Of a stretch of DNA of 64,000 nucleotides, positions 15,873-24,140 are shown piece by piece. The position numbers and the translations under genes were made by a program. Source of the stretch: B10-G9 sp963712165 (GTDB lineage Bacteria; Chloroflexota; Anaerolineae; Anaerolineales; UBA11858); NCBI GenBank assembly GCA_963712165.1, contig CAVQGY010000002.1, positions 806,001 through 870,000 of the forward strand. The letters run 5' to 3'. The first letter of the stretch is position 1. Each line of letters opens with the position of its first letter. Below the pieces are notes generated by a model. It did no database searches, was not told the DNA's origin, and worked only from the letters and a program-made list of their open reading frames with translations.

Positions 15873-16343
15873 TTATTCAATTGCCAGTATTTTGAGAACG
15901 AATTCCCCCCCGGGGGTCTTGATATTAACGCTGTCTCCTACCTGCTGGTCCAGGAGGGCTTTTCCAATGGGTGAGATATGTGAGATCTTATTGGACCCTG
16001 GATCAGCTTCTTGACTGCCCACTAAAAAAAAGGTTTCAGGCGAAAGATCCTCTTCCTGTACGGTGACTTTACAACCGACGGTTACCTTGTCATTCCCGTC
16101 AGATTCTTCCACGATGATGGCATTGTCAAGAGTATACTTGATATTCAGAATCTTCCCTTCCAGGAATGCTTGATCCTCTTTCGCTTTATGATAATCGGCG
16201 TTTTCAGAAAGGTCTCCCATTTCGATGGCAGATTTTAATCTGGCTGAGATCTCACTTCTCATGCGCCCTTCAAGATCTTCAAGTTCGATCTTGAGTTTCT
16301 GTTTTCCGTCTTCTGTTAAGTATATTTTTTCTTCACCCTGCAT
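15873..16343 (-). CDS. greA: Transcription elongation factor GreA
   Basis: GreA reaches into the RNA polymerase secondary channel and stimulates cleavage of backtracked RNA. The 156-residue product has the N-terminal coiled coil (about 1-75) with the acidic tip GDLSENADYHKAKEDQAF (about 43-60), where the catalytic Asp and Glu lie, and the C-terminal FKBP-like domain with ISPIGKALLDQQVGDSVNI. Length is typical. It follows dgt by 23 bp on the same strand, with AAGGA before ATG 16343, so the two are probably co-transcribed. Confidence 0.96.
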   Translation of the reverse strand: MQGEEKIYLTEDGKQKLKIELEDLEGRMRSEISARLKSAIEMGDLSENADYHKAKEDQAFLEGKILNIKYTLDNAIIVEESDGNDKVTVGCKVTVQEEDLSPETFFLVGSQEADPGSNKISHISPIGKALLDQQVGDSVNIKTPGGEFVLKILAIE

Positions 16344-16366
16344 ACTTCTAGATCCTTCACTGATGA

Positions 16367-17518
16367 TTATGGTCGTTGGGTCGGGTCAAATAGCTTCTGG
16401 TGCTCGTCGATGGCATACCTGTCTGTCATGCCGGCGATATAATCGCAGATAGCCCGTTTGAGTCCTATTGTATCGATCCCATCCTGAATGTGATCGGGCA
16501 GCATCAAGGGATATTTGATGTAGGCGGAAAAGATATTGCTGATGATGTTTTCTGCTTTTACCTGCATGCGGATCACCCGGTGGTGTTTATATAGTTTCGC
16601 GTACAAGAAATCCTTGAGCTCACGGTTCATCTCGCTCATTTCGTCACTGAATCTGATCACATTGTGATCCAGTTTTTGAAGCCCTTCCACAGACTCTACA
16701 CCACTTTTTTGTATTTCCTTGTCTGTGCTGGCGATCAAATCCCTCACTTCTAACCCGATCATTCTGCGGATAATCTTCTTTCGGTCGAGCTCATTCAGCT
16801 CACCGCCTTTCCATCCCACACTTTCCACGAGAGTTTTCCAGATTTTGAGGTCATAAAGACCATCCGGAGAGAGTAAACCGGATCGCAAACCGTCATCCAG
16901 ATCATGGGCGGAATACGCCAATTCATCAGCAGCGTTGGCGATCTGGGCTTCCAGGTGGCCGCGCAACTCGGGATCATAGTCATCTGCGTCAGAGATATCA
17001 TATTCGGTCTCGTGTTTAACAATCCCTTCCCGGGTTTCCCAGGTTAGATTCAAACCGGGGAACTCTTCAAAGCGGTTTTCAAGTTTCGTGACAATGCGCA
17101 GGGACTGTTTATTATGGTCAAAACCTCCCTCGCCTTCCATCAGTTGGTTAAGGATGCGCTCTCCAGAATGTCCGAATGGGGAATGGCCAAGATCATGGGC
17201 CAGGCAGATGGCTTCTTCAAGGTCTTCATTGGCACCCAATGCCCTGGCAACCGTCCGTCCGATCTGAGCGACTTCGAGGGTATGGGTCAGGCGAGTGCGG
17301 TAATAATCCCCTTCGGTGTTTAGAAATACCTGTGTTTTGTATTCCAGGCGTCGGAATGCCGTTGTGTGCAAAATCCGATCCCGGTCCCGCTGGAAGGCAG
17401 TCCTGTAAATCGGTTCAGTATCTGGATAAGCCCGCCCTTTGCTTTCCTTGCTGCGGATCCCATAGGGAGCCAGGCAATAATCCTCCTGTTCTTCTCTCTG
17501 TTGTCGCGTAATGGCCAT
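16367..17518 (-). CDS. dgt: Deoxyguanosine triphosphate triphosphohydrolase-like HD protein
   Basis: The family hydrolyses dNTPs to deoxynucleosides and triphosphate. The 383-residue product has RDRDRILHTTAFRRLEYKTQVF (about 44-65), the first metal His in TRLTHTLEVAQ (about 79), the HD pair in CLAHDLGHSPFGHSGE (about 107) and downstream DELAYSAHDLDDGL (about 198). This is the short Dgt-like class. Substrate preference among dNTPs cannot be read. It has a promoter at 17555-17583 and is followed by greA. Confidence 0.92.
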   Translation of the reverse strand: MAITRQQREEQEDYCLAPYGIRSKESKGRAYPDTEPIYRTAFQRDRDRILHTTAFRRLEYKTQVFLNTEGDYYRTRLTHTLEVAQIGRTVARALGANEDLEEAICLAHDLGHSPFGHSGERILNQLMEGEGGFDHNKQSLRIVTKLENRFEEFPGLNLTWETREGIVKHETEYDISDADDYDPELRGHLEAQIANAADELAYSAHDLDDGLRSGLLSPDGLYDLKIWKTLVESVGWKGGELNELDRKKIIRRMIGLEVRDLIASTDKEIQKSGVESVEGLQKLDHNVIRFSDEMSEMNRELKDFLYAKLYKHHRVIRMQVKAENIISNIFSAYIKYPLMLPDHIQDGIDTIGLKRAICDYIAGMTDRYAIDEHQKLFDPTQRP

Positions 17519-17554
17519 AAAATCCTCGCTTTCCTGGACTTGGTAAGCAAGACC

Positions 17555-17583
17555 AGTTTAATGCAGGGAGACTCGGCTGTCAA
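17555..17583 (-). promoter_or_regulatory. Promoter of dgt-greA
   Basis: On the minus strand TTGACA (17583-17578), 17 bp, TAAACT (17560-17555), 36 bp before the dgt start. Confidence 0.65.
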
Positions 17584-17584
17584 C

Positions 17585-19318
17585 TCAGCCGTTCTCCGGA
17601 AGGTTTCCGATCTGGTCCTCTAGCTGGATAATCTCAGTCAAATATCCCTGCAGGGTTTCAAGTGCCTGATCGTTCTTATCTTTCTCAGCGCGGACAAACC
17701 GTGTATAGGGATTGATGGTATCCCGAATTTGCTGAAGACCCCGCTCGATCTCTTCCCTAAAATGGCCTTCCAGAGATCTGGAAAGTTGTTCCCGCATTTC
17801 CCGGACTTTTTGACGCATTTCTTTTTTTGCATTTCTGCGTCGGGTGGGGATGATAAAAAGCCCCAGGGCAGCCATGACACCAGCAAGCAGGATCCCTGTC
17901 ACATCAGCGGCCATTGTGGAAGCCAGGATAGCAACCAGTGTGCCCAACCCTACCGCGCCTGCGCTGATTGCAGCTGTAGCGGCCACGGCGTTCTGGGAAC
18001 GGCGGGCGATTTGATCTGCTTCCCGGATCCTATCGTAAGATTCAACGACCCGGTTTGCCTCATCCCGTATACTGGATATCAAGCGCTCACGATCATAATT
18101 GAAGTTCCCAATATCTCCTACCATGCGGCCTTTGTGTTTCTGCCGCCCTTCAGAGATATGATCGGTAATGGCCTGCCATTGTCGCAAGTTAGCTTCTACC
18201 AGCCAATCAATAATGGCGGTTACTTTCTTCTCAACTTGATTAGGAACATCAGCTACGACTTCTTTTTCAAATATATCCTGGATCTTGTCCTTCTTGATCA
18301 GATCTGGGATCCTGGCCAAACGGATATACTCGCTGAAAAAGTCATCCCCGCGCTGCTCCATCTCGAGCAGGATTTTTATGATATCTGAAAGTCGCATTCC
18401 AAAGCTGTCCAGCATATCTTGCTGAAAGATACCCAGCTGATCTTCGATATCTTGAATAAGGGATAGATCTTCTTTGAGAAGCTTCAATCGACTGTCATAA
18501 AACTCGCTGTACTGGCTGGCCAGACGTTTTCCAACCCCCAGTGGATTGAGCAGTTTGAGCTTCAATCGACTCTGTTCGTCAAGGGTTTCCTCGATATATC
18601 TTTCCAGAGATTCAAATCTGCTTTCATTCCACAAGGCTGGCTGACCGCTTTTGGCCTGCAAAGCCATTTTGGCACTGACCGGGAAGATCACCGGATCGAC
18701 TTTCAGGAGCTTTTTGACATTTTCTCTTACAAAACCCTCGATTTCACCCAATGCCTCGGGGCTCTGGAGGATATCGATCTTGTTGATCACCAGAACCACT
18801 TTTTTGCCCCAGGACCGGATCTGTTCCAAAAAGGTTTTTTCGCTTTCTGTGTAGGGGCGGTCTGCGGATGTGATAAAGAGGATCAAGTCAGATCTGGGGA
18901 TGAACAGGGATGTGATTTCCTCATGTTCGCGGATGATAGCGTTGGTACCGGGAGTATCTACGATGCTAATCTCTTTCAGAAGGGGTGAATTCAACGTTAG
19001 GCTTTCTATATTTTCGGTGAGTAAGGCGCTCCCTTTCGAGTCACCATATCGCAGGATATTGACCTTGGTAGTGGTAGGCGTCACACCTACTTCCAGGGCT
19101 GTTTCACCCAGGAGTGCGTTAATAAAGGCGCTTTTACCTGCGTTGAATTCGCCGACAACAACCAGAAGGAAAAAATCATCAAGTTGACGAATGGATTCAT
19201 CCAGGGCGTGTTGATCCTTATCCTGTACGCCGTATTCGACAAGGGTGATCTGAATTTTATTTAACAAATCCCGCTCAAGGCGGAGCAGCTCTTTCTGGTT
19301 TTGGTTTAATAGCTCCAT
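17585..19318 (-). CDS. Dynamin-family GTPase
   Basis: The 577-residue product has the GTPase P-loop GEFNAGKSAFINALLG (about 56-71), switch II DTPGTNAI (about 118) and the NKID specificity motif (about 178). A long helical stalk follows. Two hydrophobic helices (about 440-490, AAISAGAVGLGTLVAILAS and GVMAALGLFII) would form a membrane hairpin or paddle, followed by a basic and charged C-terminal coiled coil. This is the layout of bacterial dynamin-like proteins, which remodel membranes or respond to envelope stress. Such proteins often occur in adjacent pairs, but only one gene is present here. A minus-strand TATAAT lies 31 bp upstream of the start. Confidence 0.88.
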   Translation of the reverse strand: MELLNQNQKELLRLERDLLNKIQITLVEYGVQDKDQHALDESIRQLDDFFLLVVVGEFNAGKSAFINALLGETALEVGVTPTTTKVNILRYGDSKGSALLTENIESLTLNSPLLKEISIVDTPGTNAIIREHEEITSLFIPRSDLILFITSADRPYTESEKTFLEQIRSWGKKVVLVINKIDILQSPEALGEIEGFVRENVKKLLKVDPVIFPVSAKMALQAKSGQPALWNESRFESLERYIEETLDEQSRLKLKLLNPLGVGKRLASQYSEFYDSRLKLLKEDLSLIQDIEDQLGIFQQDMLDSFGMRLSDIIKILLEMEQRGDDFFSEYIRLARIPDLIKKDKIQDIFEKEVVADVPNQVEKKVTAIIDWLVEANLRQWQAITDHISEGRQKHKGRMVGDIGNFNYDRERLISSIRDEANRVVESYDRIREADQIARRSQNAVAATAAISAGAVGLGTLVAILASTMAADVTGILLAGVMAALGLFIIPTRRRNAKKEMRQKVREMREQLSRSLEGHFREEIERGLQQIRDTINPYTRFVRAEKDKNDQALETLQGYLTEIIQLEDQIGNLPENG

Positions 19319-19348
19319 GTGACCTCTATTTCACTGAAAGTGCCCTTC

Positions 19349-19354
19349 ATTATA
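19349..19354 (-). promoter_or_regulatory. -10 box of the dynamin-like gene
   Basis: TATAAT on the minus strand (19354-19349), 30 bp before the start. GAGGT lies 4 bp before ATG. No convincing -35 was found. Confidence 0.5.
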
Positions 19355-19403
19355 ACTGACGGGCCCGATAAAGAATGGCATTGAGCAGGTTTGACGGTGG
19401 GAT

Positions 19404-20228
19404 TCAGTTGTGCAACCTGGTTCCAGGAGAGCCCCCTGCGAGGGCCTGCTGGATTTGCCCTGCTTCTTCGCCGGAAAAGATCAATGCATCCAGGTTGGAT
19501 GAATTACTGATCAGATCAAGCATCAGGTTTAGTTTTTCCCCCATACCGCCAGTAACGTCTGTTGCTTCGGATTGGCTGACCCTGGACCTCAGTTTTTCTT
19601 TATCCCCTGGTGTTATTTCCTGATACAAACGAGTGCAATCTGGAAAATCCTGCCAGATACCCTGATCCAGGCCGGCAAGCAGGATCCTGCGTGGGTTAAG
19701 GGTGACTGCCAGGTGGACGAAAAGATCCTCTGTGGAGAGTATTGTCCCTCCCTGGATTTCATCAAAGACCACATCTCCGTAGACGACAGGTACCAGGTTG
19801 TGTTCCAGAGCTGATTGGATTTGTGTTAGATCCCAGGAGATGATCTTTCTATTCTGGGTCAGAATGCTGGACGATGGGGGGAATGCTATAGCTGGCAGAC
19901 CTGCTCCTCTCAGGGCGGTCATCACCAGGTAGTTCAGATCCGCTGCGTCCCTCCCCACCTTGGCGAATCCCAGCCAATCCTCAGGCGTCGAAACACCATC
20001 CCTTGTGCGGTATCGGCTGCCAGAAATATGGCCAAAAGACCCGGAGCCGTGACCAAGCAGTAGCTTGAGTCCCTGATTTTGATCCAAGCTGGCCTGTATC
20101 TCCCCTGACAACCTGTTCAACAATGCCAAACGAGGGGTTCGGGGAGTGTGTTTGTCTGTGATAAGGGAGCCGCCCAATTTCAGGAAGACCAGTTCGTTTC
20201 CTGATCGGGGACTCGAGGTAGTGTTCAT
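19404..20228 (-). CDS. Isopentenyl phosphate kinase
   Basis: IPK phosphorylates isopentenyl phosphate to isopentenyl diphosphate, the last step of the alternate mevalonate pathway of archaea and some Chloroflexota. The 274-residue product is an amino-acid-kinase fold: FLKLGGSLITDK (about 15-26), LLLGHGSGSFGH (about 57-68) with the His expected to contact phosphate, VPVVYGDVVFD (about 146-156), STEDLFVHLA (about 164) and TDVTGGMGEKL (about 223-233). The His in GHGSGSFGH separates it from glutamate- and uridylate-kinase relatives. Mevalonate kinase is two genes upstream on the same strand. The promoter places the transcript start at or beside the ATG, so the mRNA looks leaderless. Confidence 0.9.
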   Translation of the reverse strand: MNTTSSPRSGNELVFLKLGGSLITDKHTPRTPRLALLNRLSGEIQASLDQNQGLKLLLGHGSGSFGHISGSRYRTRDGVSTPEDWLGFAKVGRDAADLNYLVMTALRGAGLPAIAFPPSSSILTQNRKIISWDLTQIQSALEHNLVPVVYGDVVFDEIQGGTILSTEDLFVHLAVTLNPRRILLAGLDQGIWQDFPDCTRLYQEITPGDKEKLRSRVSQSEATDVTGGMGEKLNLMLDLISNSSNLDALIFSGEEAGQIQQALAGGSPGTRLHN

Positions 20229-20234
20229 AGATGT

Positions 20235-20263
20235 ATTGTAGTCAGTGAAAGTATGAGGGTCAA
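20235..20263 (-). promoter_or_regulatory. Promoter of isopentenyl phosphate kinase (leaderless)
   Basis: On the minus strand TTGACC (20263-20258), 17 bp, TACAAT (20240-20235). Only six bases separate the -10 from ATG 20228, so transcription should begin at the start codon; no ribosome-binding site is present. Confidence 0.75.
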
Positions 20264-20272
20264 GAGAAGAGC

Positions 20273-20309
20273 AGAGGGAATGGATCCCTCAAAGGCATCC
20301 ATTCCCTCT
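20273..20309 (-). terminator. Terminator of the mevalonate/prenyltransferase operon
   Basis: AGAGGGAATGGA (20273-20284) is a perfect 12-bp complement of TCCATTCCCTCT (20298-20309), loop 13 bases. It lies 7 bp after the UbiA-type gene and before the IPK promoter. Confidence 0.8.
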
Positions 20310-20316
20310 ATTCAAG

Positions 20317-21330
20317 TTAAATCCAAAAACCAGGCCAGATCAGACGGACCGCGGTGTCCAGGATCACTGCCACCAGAAGCAGGCCGCCAAATCTCCTGGT
20401 GTGGTGAAAGGCTGCTGCGACATAGTAATTCGGCCAGACATCGGGAAAATCTTTCGGCTTGTCTTCCGGTTTAGGATTGGAAAGGATAGGCCAGATCTCT
20501 ACCAGGGTGGGTACCGCAAAGAGGATCACCAGCATGGCCGGGGTGAAGAACCGGGTCCAGATCAGATAGATCACCATCAGGTAGGAAAATCCCAGCAGGC
20601 CAGTCATGACCCATCTCGCTGCAGTTTCTCCCAGCACGACAGGCAGGGTGTTGATTTTAAGTTCCTTATCCTGCTGCAGTTTGTCAATATGTTTGCCGAA
20701 CAGGACCGAGGTCACAACCACGGCATAAGGCAGACTGGCGAGGACGATCTGCCAGTCCCAGGGCAGGCCGGCGATAACGTAGTAGCCACCAGCAATCATT
20801 AGAGGCCCCCAAACGACCAATACCGTGATCTCACCGAGGGCGATATATTTCAGCGGGTAGGTATAGAAGAGCACGAAGACAGCTCCCAGAGCCATCAGCA
20901 ACCAGGTCCATTCACCTCGCATGAAGACCAGGGCGATCCCACAAGCCGCTGCGATCCCTCCCGTCACTCCTGCGTAGGTTAGCAGCTCTTTTTTCGTCAT
21001 TAAACCATGCACCAGTGGTTGGGGTCCGTACTGGGCCCGGTAGTAGTTATCCTCATCTACACCTCTAACATAATCGGTATAGTCATTCAGGAAGTTATTT
21101 GTGCCGTGGGCCAAATACAATCCGATTGTGACCAGGAGCCAGCGCCAGAAATGGAATGCGTCCGCCTGGAATGCAAATAATCCGGCCAGAAGAGCCGAAA
21201 AGATAGTCATGACCATAACAGCTGCCCGGGTTGCGATCAGCCAGCGCGAGACCAAGTCCAGCTCATCCCATTCCTCTTTGCTGATCCTGGGAATGATCTG
21301 TAAAGCTTTTTTCCACATCGAAAAATTCAT
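20317..21330 (-). CDS. UbiA-family prenyltransferase
   Basis: The 337-residue multi-TM product has both Asp-rich motifs of intramembrane prenyltransferases: NFLNDYTDYVRGVD (about 82-95) and KHIDKLQQDKELKINTLPVV (about 214-233), which bind the Mg-diphosphate of the prenyl donor. About eight to nine hydrophobic helices are visible. The arrangement is MenA/UbiA-like, but the aromatic acceptor is unknown. ATG 21330 is chosen over 21348 because GAGGAG (21346-21341) lies 10 bases before it. It follows mevalonate kinase by ~85 bp, so precursor supply and prenyl transfer may be co-expressed. Confidence 0.85.
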   Translation of the reverse strand: MNFSMWKKALQIIPRISKEEWDELDLVSRWLIATRAAVMVMTIFSALLAGLFAFQADAFHFWRWLLVTIGLYLAHGTNNFLNDYTDYVRGVDEDNYYRAQYGPQPLVHGLMTKKELLTYAGVTGGIAAACGIALVFMRGEWTWLLMALGAVFVLFYTYPLKYIALGEITVLVVWGPLMIAGGYYVIAGLPWDWQIVLASLPYAVVVTSVLFGKHIDKLQQDKELKINTLPVVLGETAARWVMTGLLGFSYLMVIYLIWTRFFTPAMLVILFAVPTLVEIWPILSNPKPEDKPKDFPDVWPNYYVAAAFHHTRRFGGLLLVAVILDTAVRLIWPGFWI

Positions 21331-21416
21331 GTTTAGATATCTCCTCAACAGCTAAAAAAATGCCCACCTATCTTACCACATTTGATGCTTTGGGCGGCTT
21401 TGGGAGAGTCTGGGAA

Positions 21417-22382
21417 TTATTCAATCTGAGAGGGTGAAAGTGGACGACCGACAGGAGTCAAGAAAACGCCTTCAGCCCCTTCCTCGAGGAGCCTTGCCTG
21501 GACAGCTTTTGCCTCATCAGAGACCAGGGCGATCAAACAACCCCCCAATCCCCCGCCGGATAACTTGGCACCCAGGGCACCAGCTTTTCTGGCTGCTTGG
21601 GCCAATTGATCCAATTTGGCCGTGGAGACATCAAGTTCCTGTAATAAATTGTGGTTCTGATCCATCAAAGGGCCAAGTTCCAGGGTGTTTCCGCCTATGA
21701 TCACCTCTCGGGCGGTTCTGGAGACCCTGCCGATTTCAGAAAATATCTTGTTGTATCTATCTGGATCTGCCAACCAATTTTCCCACACATCAGTCACAGC
21801 CTTGCGGGTATCCCCGGGGGATCCGCTGCCGGCGATCAAGATCGAGAATGGGTTCTTGATGGGCAGAAATTCAAGCGGATTGCCTTTCTGGTAGTAGACA
21901 GGCTGTTGAAAGACCACGACGTTGTTATCGATCCCGGAGGGTGTGCTGTGGTGGATCTTCTCAACTTCAAAGGCAGCTTGGGATACTTCTTCATCTGTCA
22001 TCCGCCTGCCCAGGAACCCGGATAAAGCTCTAATCAGGGCAGTTGAAATGGCCGCACTCGACCCCAGGCCTGAAGCCAGAGGGATAGAGGAAGTTATTTG
22101 AATCAAGCAGGCGGGCATATTCTCCAGGCCCAGACTGTTAAGAACCACACTGACTGCAACCCGCAAAGGATGGTCGGTTTCAAGGTCTTTCAGGTATGTG
22201 GCCAGGGAGATATCCGGGGCTTCGATCCGGATTTCCCCGGATCCACCAGAAATGATTGGGCTGATTACAGCCCTGGCCTGAACAGCCTGGACTGGAACAG
22301 CAATGGCAGGTTCCCCATAGACAACAGCATGTTCTCCGAAGAGAATGATCTTACCGGGGGCAGTTGCAGTAAATGCCGGCAT
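21417..22382 (-). CDS. mvk: Mevalonate kinase
   Basis: Mevalonate kinase makes mevalonate-5-phosphate with ATP. The 321-residue product is a GHMP kinase: N-terminal APGKIILFGEHAVVYGEPA (about 8-26), the ATP loop PLASGLGSSAAIS (about 102-114), the catalytic-region SGIDNNVV (about 150-157) and the C-terminal GAKLSGGGLGGCLIAL (about 272-287). The GEHAVVYG signature favours mevalonate kinase over phosphomevalonate kinase or the decarboxylase. The gene starts 3 bp after the upstream prenyltransferase stop. With IPK close by, the alternate route through isopentenyl phosphate is plausible; the mevalonate-phosphate decarboxylase is not in the window. Confidence 0.92.
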   Translation of the reverse strand: MPAFTATAPGKIILFGEHAVVYGEPAIAVPVQAVQARAVISPIISGGSGEIRIEAPDISLATYLKDLETDHPLRVAVSVVLNSLGLENMPACLIQITSSIPLASGLGSSAAISTALIRALSGFLGRRMTDEEVSQAAFEVEKIHHSTPSGIDNNVVVFQQPVYYQKGNPLEFLPIKNPFSILIAGSGSPGDTRKAVTDVWENWLADPDRYNKIFSEIGRVSRTAREVIIGGNTLELGPLMDQNHNLLQELDVSTAKLDQLAQAARKAGALGAKLSGGGLGGCLIALVSDEAKAVQARLLEEGAEGVFLTPVGRPLSPSQIE

Positions 22383-22385
22383 TGT

Positions 22386-23252
22386 TTAGTAGAGGTAGAA
22401 CACGAGCAGGACAAGTAGGATCCAAAGCAGTATAGCCGCCTGAAGAGGACGGTCGGACAGAGCGATATCTTCGGGAGCTCCACCTTCTCCTGCCTGGATG
22501 AGATAGAGGTACCGGAATATACCGTAGAGAGCAAATGGAATGGTCAACATCATGGAATGATTATCGGGCAGATTAGGGGCAGAGAATGTATACAGGCTAT
22601 AGGCGACAATGGTCGTGCCTGATACGATAGTGATCAACTGGTCAAGCAGGCTGATTGAATAGCCGTCAAGGACAGGGCGGATCCCACCGGATTCCTTAGC
22701 TTGAAGGACAAGTTCTGCCCGTCTTTTCCCCAACCCGATAAAGAGAGCAAATAGGGAAGTGACCACATACAGCCAGGGTGAAAACCTCTTGACCTCTATC
22801 AGGGTGGTCCCTGAGATCACTCGCAGCAGGTAAAAAGATGCCAGGACCAGCACATCGATCAATGGGATATGTTTAAGTTTCGTTGAATAAGCTAAATTCA
22901 GGATGAAATAGATGACGCAAATTACCAGGAATGCTGGCGAAAGCAAATAAGCCAGGGGGAGTGAGATCAGCAGCAGGATAATTCCGATAGACCAGGCAGC
23001 CTTTATCGTGAGTTTTCCGGAGGCTATGGGACGGTTTTTCTTGGTCGGATGCTGCTGGTCAGCTTCACGATCGGCGATGTCATTAAAGATATAAACAGCG
23101 CTGGCAACCAGGCTGAACAGGGCCGCTCCAGCAAGAGTGTGCAGTAATGCCTGCTTATCCGTCAGCTTGCGGTCAAAGACCAGAGCTGTGAAAATGAATA
23201 GATTCTTTGCCCATTGTTTGGGGCGTAAGGTTTTGATCAGATTGATCAGCAT
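22386..23252 (-). CDS. Decaprenyl-phosphate phosphoribosyltransferase-like UbiA protein
   Basis: The 288-residue multi-TM product has RPKQWAKNLFIFTALVFD (about 10-27), the first Asp motif NDIADREADQQHPTKKNRP (about 57-75) and a second region YSTKLKHIPLIDVLVLA (about 126-142). The RPKQWAKN start and HPTKKNRPIASG are characteristic of the family that transfers phosphoribose from PRPP to polyprenyl phosphate (Rv3806c type), the first step toward lipid-linked arabinose-like donors. It may therefore supply lipid-linked sugars to the GT39-like enzymes at 31-42 kb. The -10 lies six bases before ATG 23252, which predicts a leaderless message. Confidence 0.85.
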   Translation of the reverse strand: MLINLIKTLRPKQWAKNLFIFTALVFDRKLTDKQALLHTLAGAALFSLVASAVYIFNDIADREADQQHPTKKNRPIASGKLTIKAAWSIGIILLLISLPLAYLLSPAFLVICVIYFILNLAYSTKLKHIPLIDVLVLASFYLLRVISGTTLIEVKRFSPWLYVVTSLFALFIGLGKRRAELVLQAKESGGIRPVLDGYSISLLDQLITIVSGTTIVAYSLYTFSAPNLPDNHSMMLTIPFALYGIFRYLYLIQAGEGGAPEDIALSDRPLQAAILLWILLVLLVFYLY

Positions 23253-23258
23253 ATCAAA

Positions 23259-23267
23259 ATAATAGCA
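23259..23267 (-). promoter_or_regulatory. Extended -10 of the phosphoribosyltransferase operon (leaderless)
   Basis: TGCTATTAT on the minus strand (23267-23259) with six bases to ATG 23252 and no ribosome-binding site. No -35 is evident. It is divergent from the tlyA promoter. Confidence 0.55.
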
Positions 23268-23324
23268 TTAAACAAAATCTCAGGGTAGGGAAACTGTTCT
23301 TCCCCGACAGATGGGATAGGTCCA

Positions 23325-23333
23325 TGCTAAAAT
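23325..23333 (+). promoter_or_regulatory. Extended -10 of tlyA (leaderless)
   Basis: TGCTAAAAT (23325-23333) ends one base before ATG 23335 and seven bases before ATG 23341. Transcription is expected near 23340, so the second ATG would be the translated start of a leaderless mRNA. Confidence 0.55.
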
Positions 23334-23340
23334 AATGCCT

Positions 23341-24126
23341 ATGGCAAAAAAAGACCGGGTGGATCAAATTCTCGTTGAGCGGGGGATGGCAGCAGACCTG
23401 GATGATGCCAGACGGCTGGTCATGGCGGGGAAGATCCTGTCTGACGGCCAGCTTGTACTCGCTCCTTCCCAGCATGTATCCCTTGATGGCGAAATAAGTC
23501 TGGTCCAGGACGCTCCGTACGTATCCAGAGGAGGGGAAAAACTTCAAGCAGCTTTTGGGAAGTTCAAACTCTCGGTGGAGGGATTGGTGTGTGCTGATGT
23601 AGGGGCATCTACAGGAGGATTTACCGATTGCCTGCTTCAGCACGGAGCGGCCAAGGTCTATGCAATAGATGTGGGATACGGCATACTGGATTGGCGGCTG
23701 AGGAATGACCCTCGAGTTATTGTTATGGAGCGGACCAATGCCAGGGGGCTAAGTCAACTACCGGAACCGGCCAATTTCATAACAGCTGATGTTTCTTTTA
23801 TCTCGTTGAAGATGATACTGTCCTCAATGGCAGGCTGGTTTTCTGATCAAGGCGGGGAGGTTGTTCTGCTGGTAAAGCCCCAGTTTGAAGCTACCAGGGA
23901 GGAGTCTGCCCCGGGTGCCGGTGTGATCACAAGCCCTGAAGTTCACCGAAGGGTCGTCCAGGAAGTGCTTGGAGCTGCAGCCGATAAAGGCTTTAAAACC
24001 CTGGGAGTGATCCGGTCCCCTTTGCGGGGACCAGCTGGGAACGAGGAATTTTTGGCTTGGCTCACCTTCTCTGGAGCAGTTCAGGATAAAAGCGGATTGG
24101 ATGATATCCTAAATCCCTTGTTCTGA
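23341..24126 (+). CDS. tlyA: TlyA-family rRNA 2'-O-methyltransferase
   Basis: TlyA methylates ribose of C1409 in 16S and, in some species, C1920 in 23S rRNA, which sensitises ribosomes to capreomycin. The ~261-residue product has an N-terminal S4 RNA-binding domain (RVDQILVERGMAADLDDARRL), the linker PYVSRGGEKL (about 60) and a Rossmann methyltransferase domain with ADVGASTGGFTDCLLQHGA (about 81-99), DVGYG, ADVSFISLK and LVKPQFEATRE (about 178). The K-D-K-E-type catalytic residues appear in place. ATG 23335 is an alternative start, disfavoured by the promoter position. Confidence 0.92.
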   Translation: MAKKDRVDQILVERGMAADLDDARRLVMAGKILSDGQLVLAPSQHVSLDGEISLVQDAPYVSRGGEKLQAAFGKFKLSVEGLVCADVGASTGGFTDCLLQHGAAKVYAIDVGYGILDWRLRNDPRVIVMERTNARGLSQLPEPANFITADVSFISLKMILSSMAGWFSDQGGEVVLLVKPQFEATREESAPGAGVITSPEVHRRVVQEVLGAAADKGFKTLGVIRSPLRGPAGNEEFLAWLTFSGAVQDKSGLDDILNPLF

Positions 24127-24140
24127 ATCAGGATCAACTT

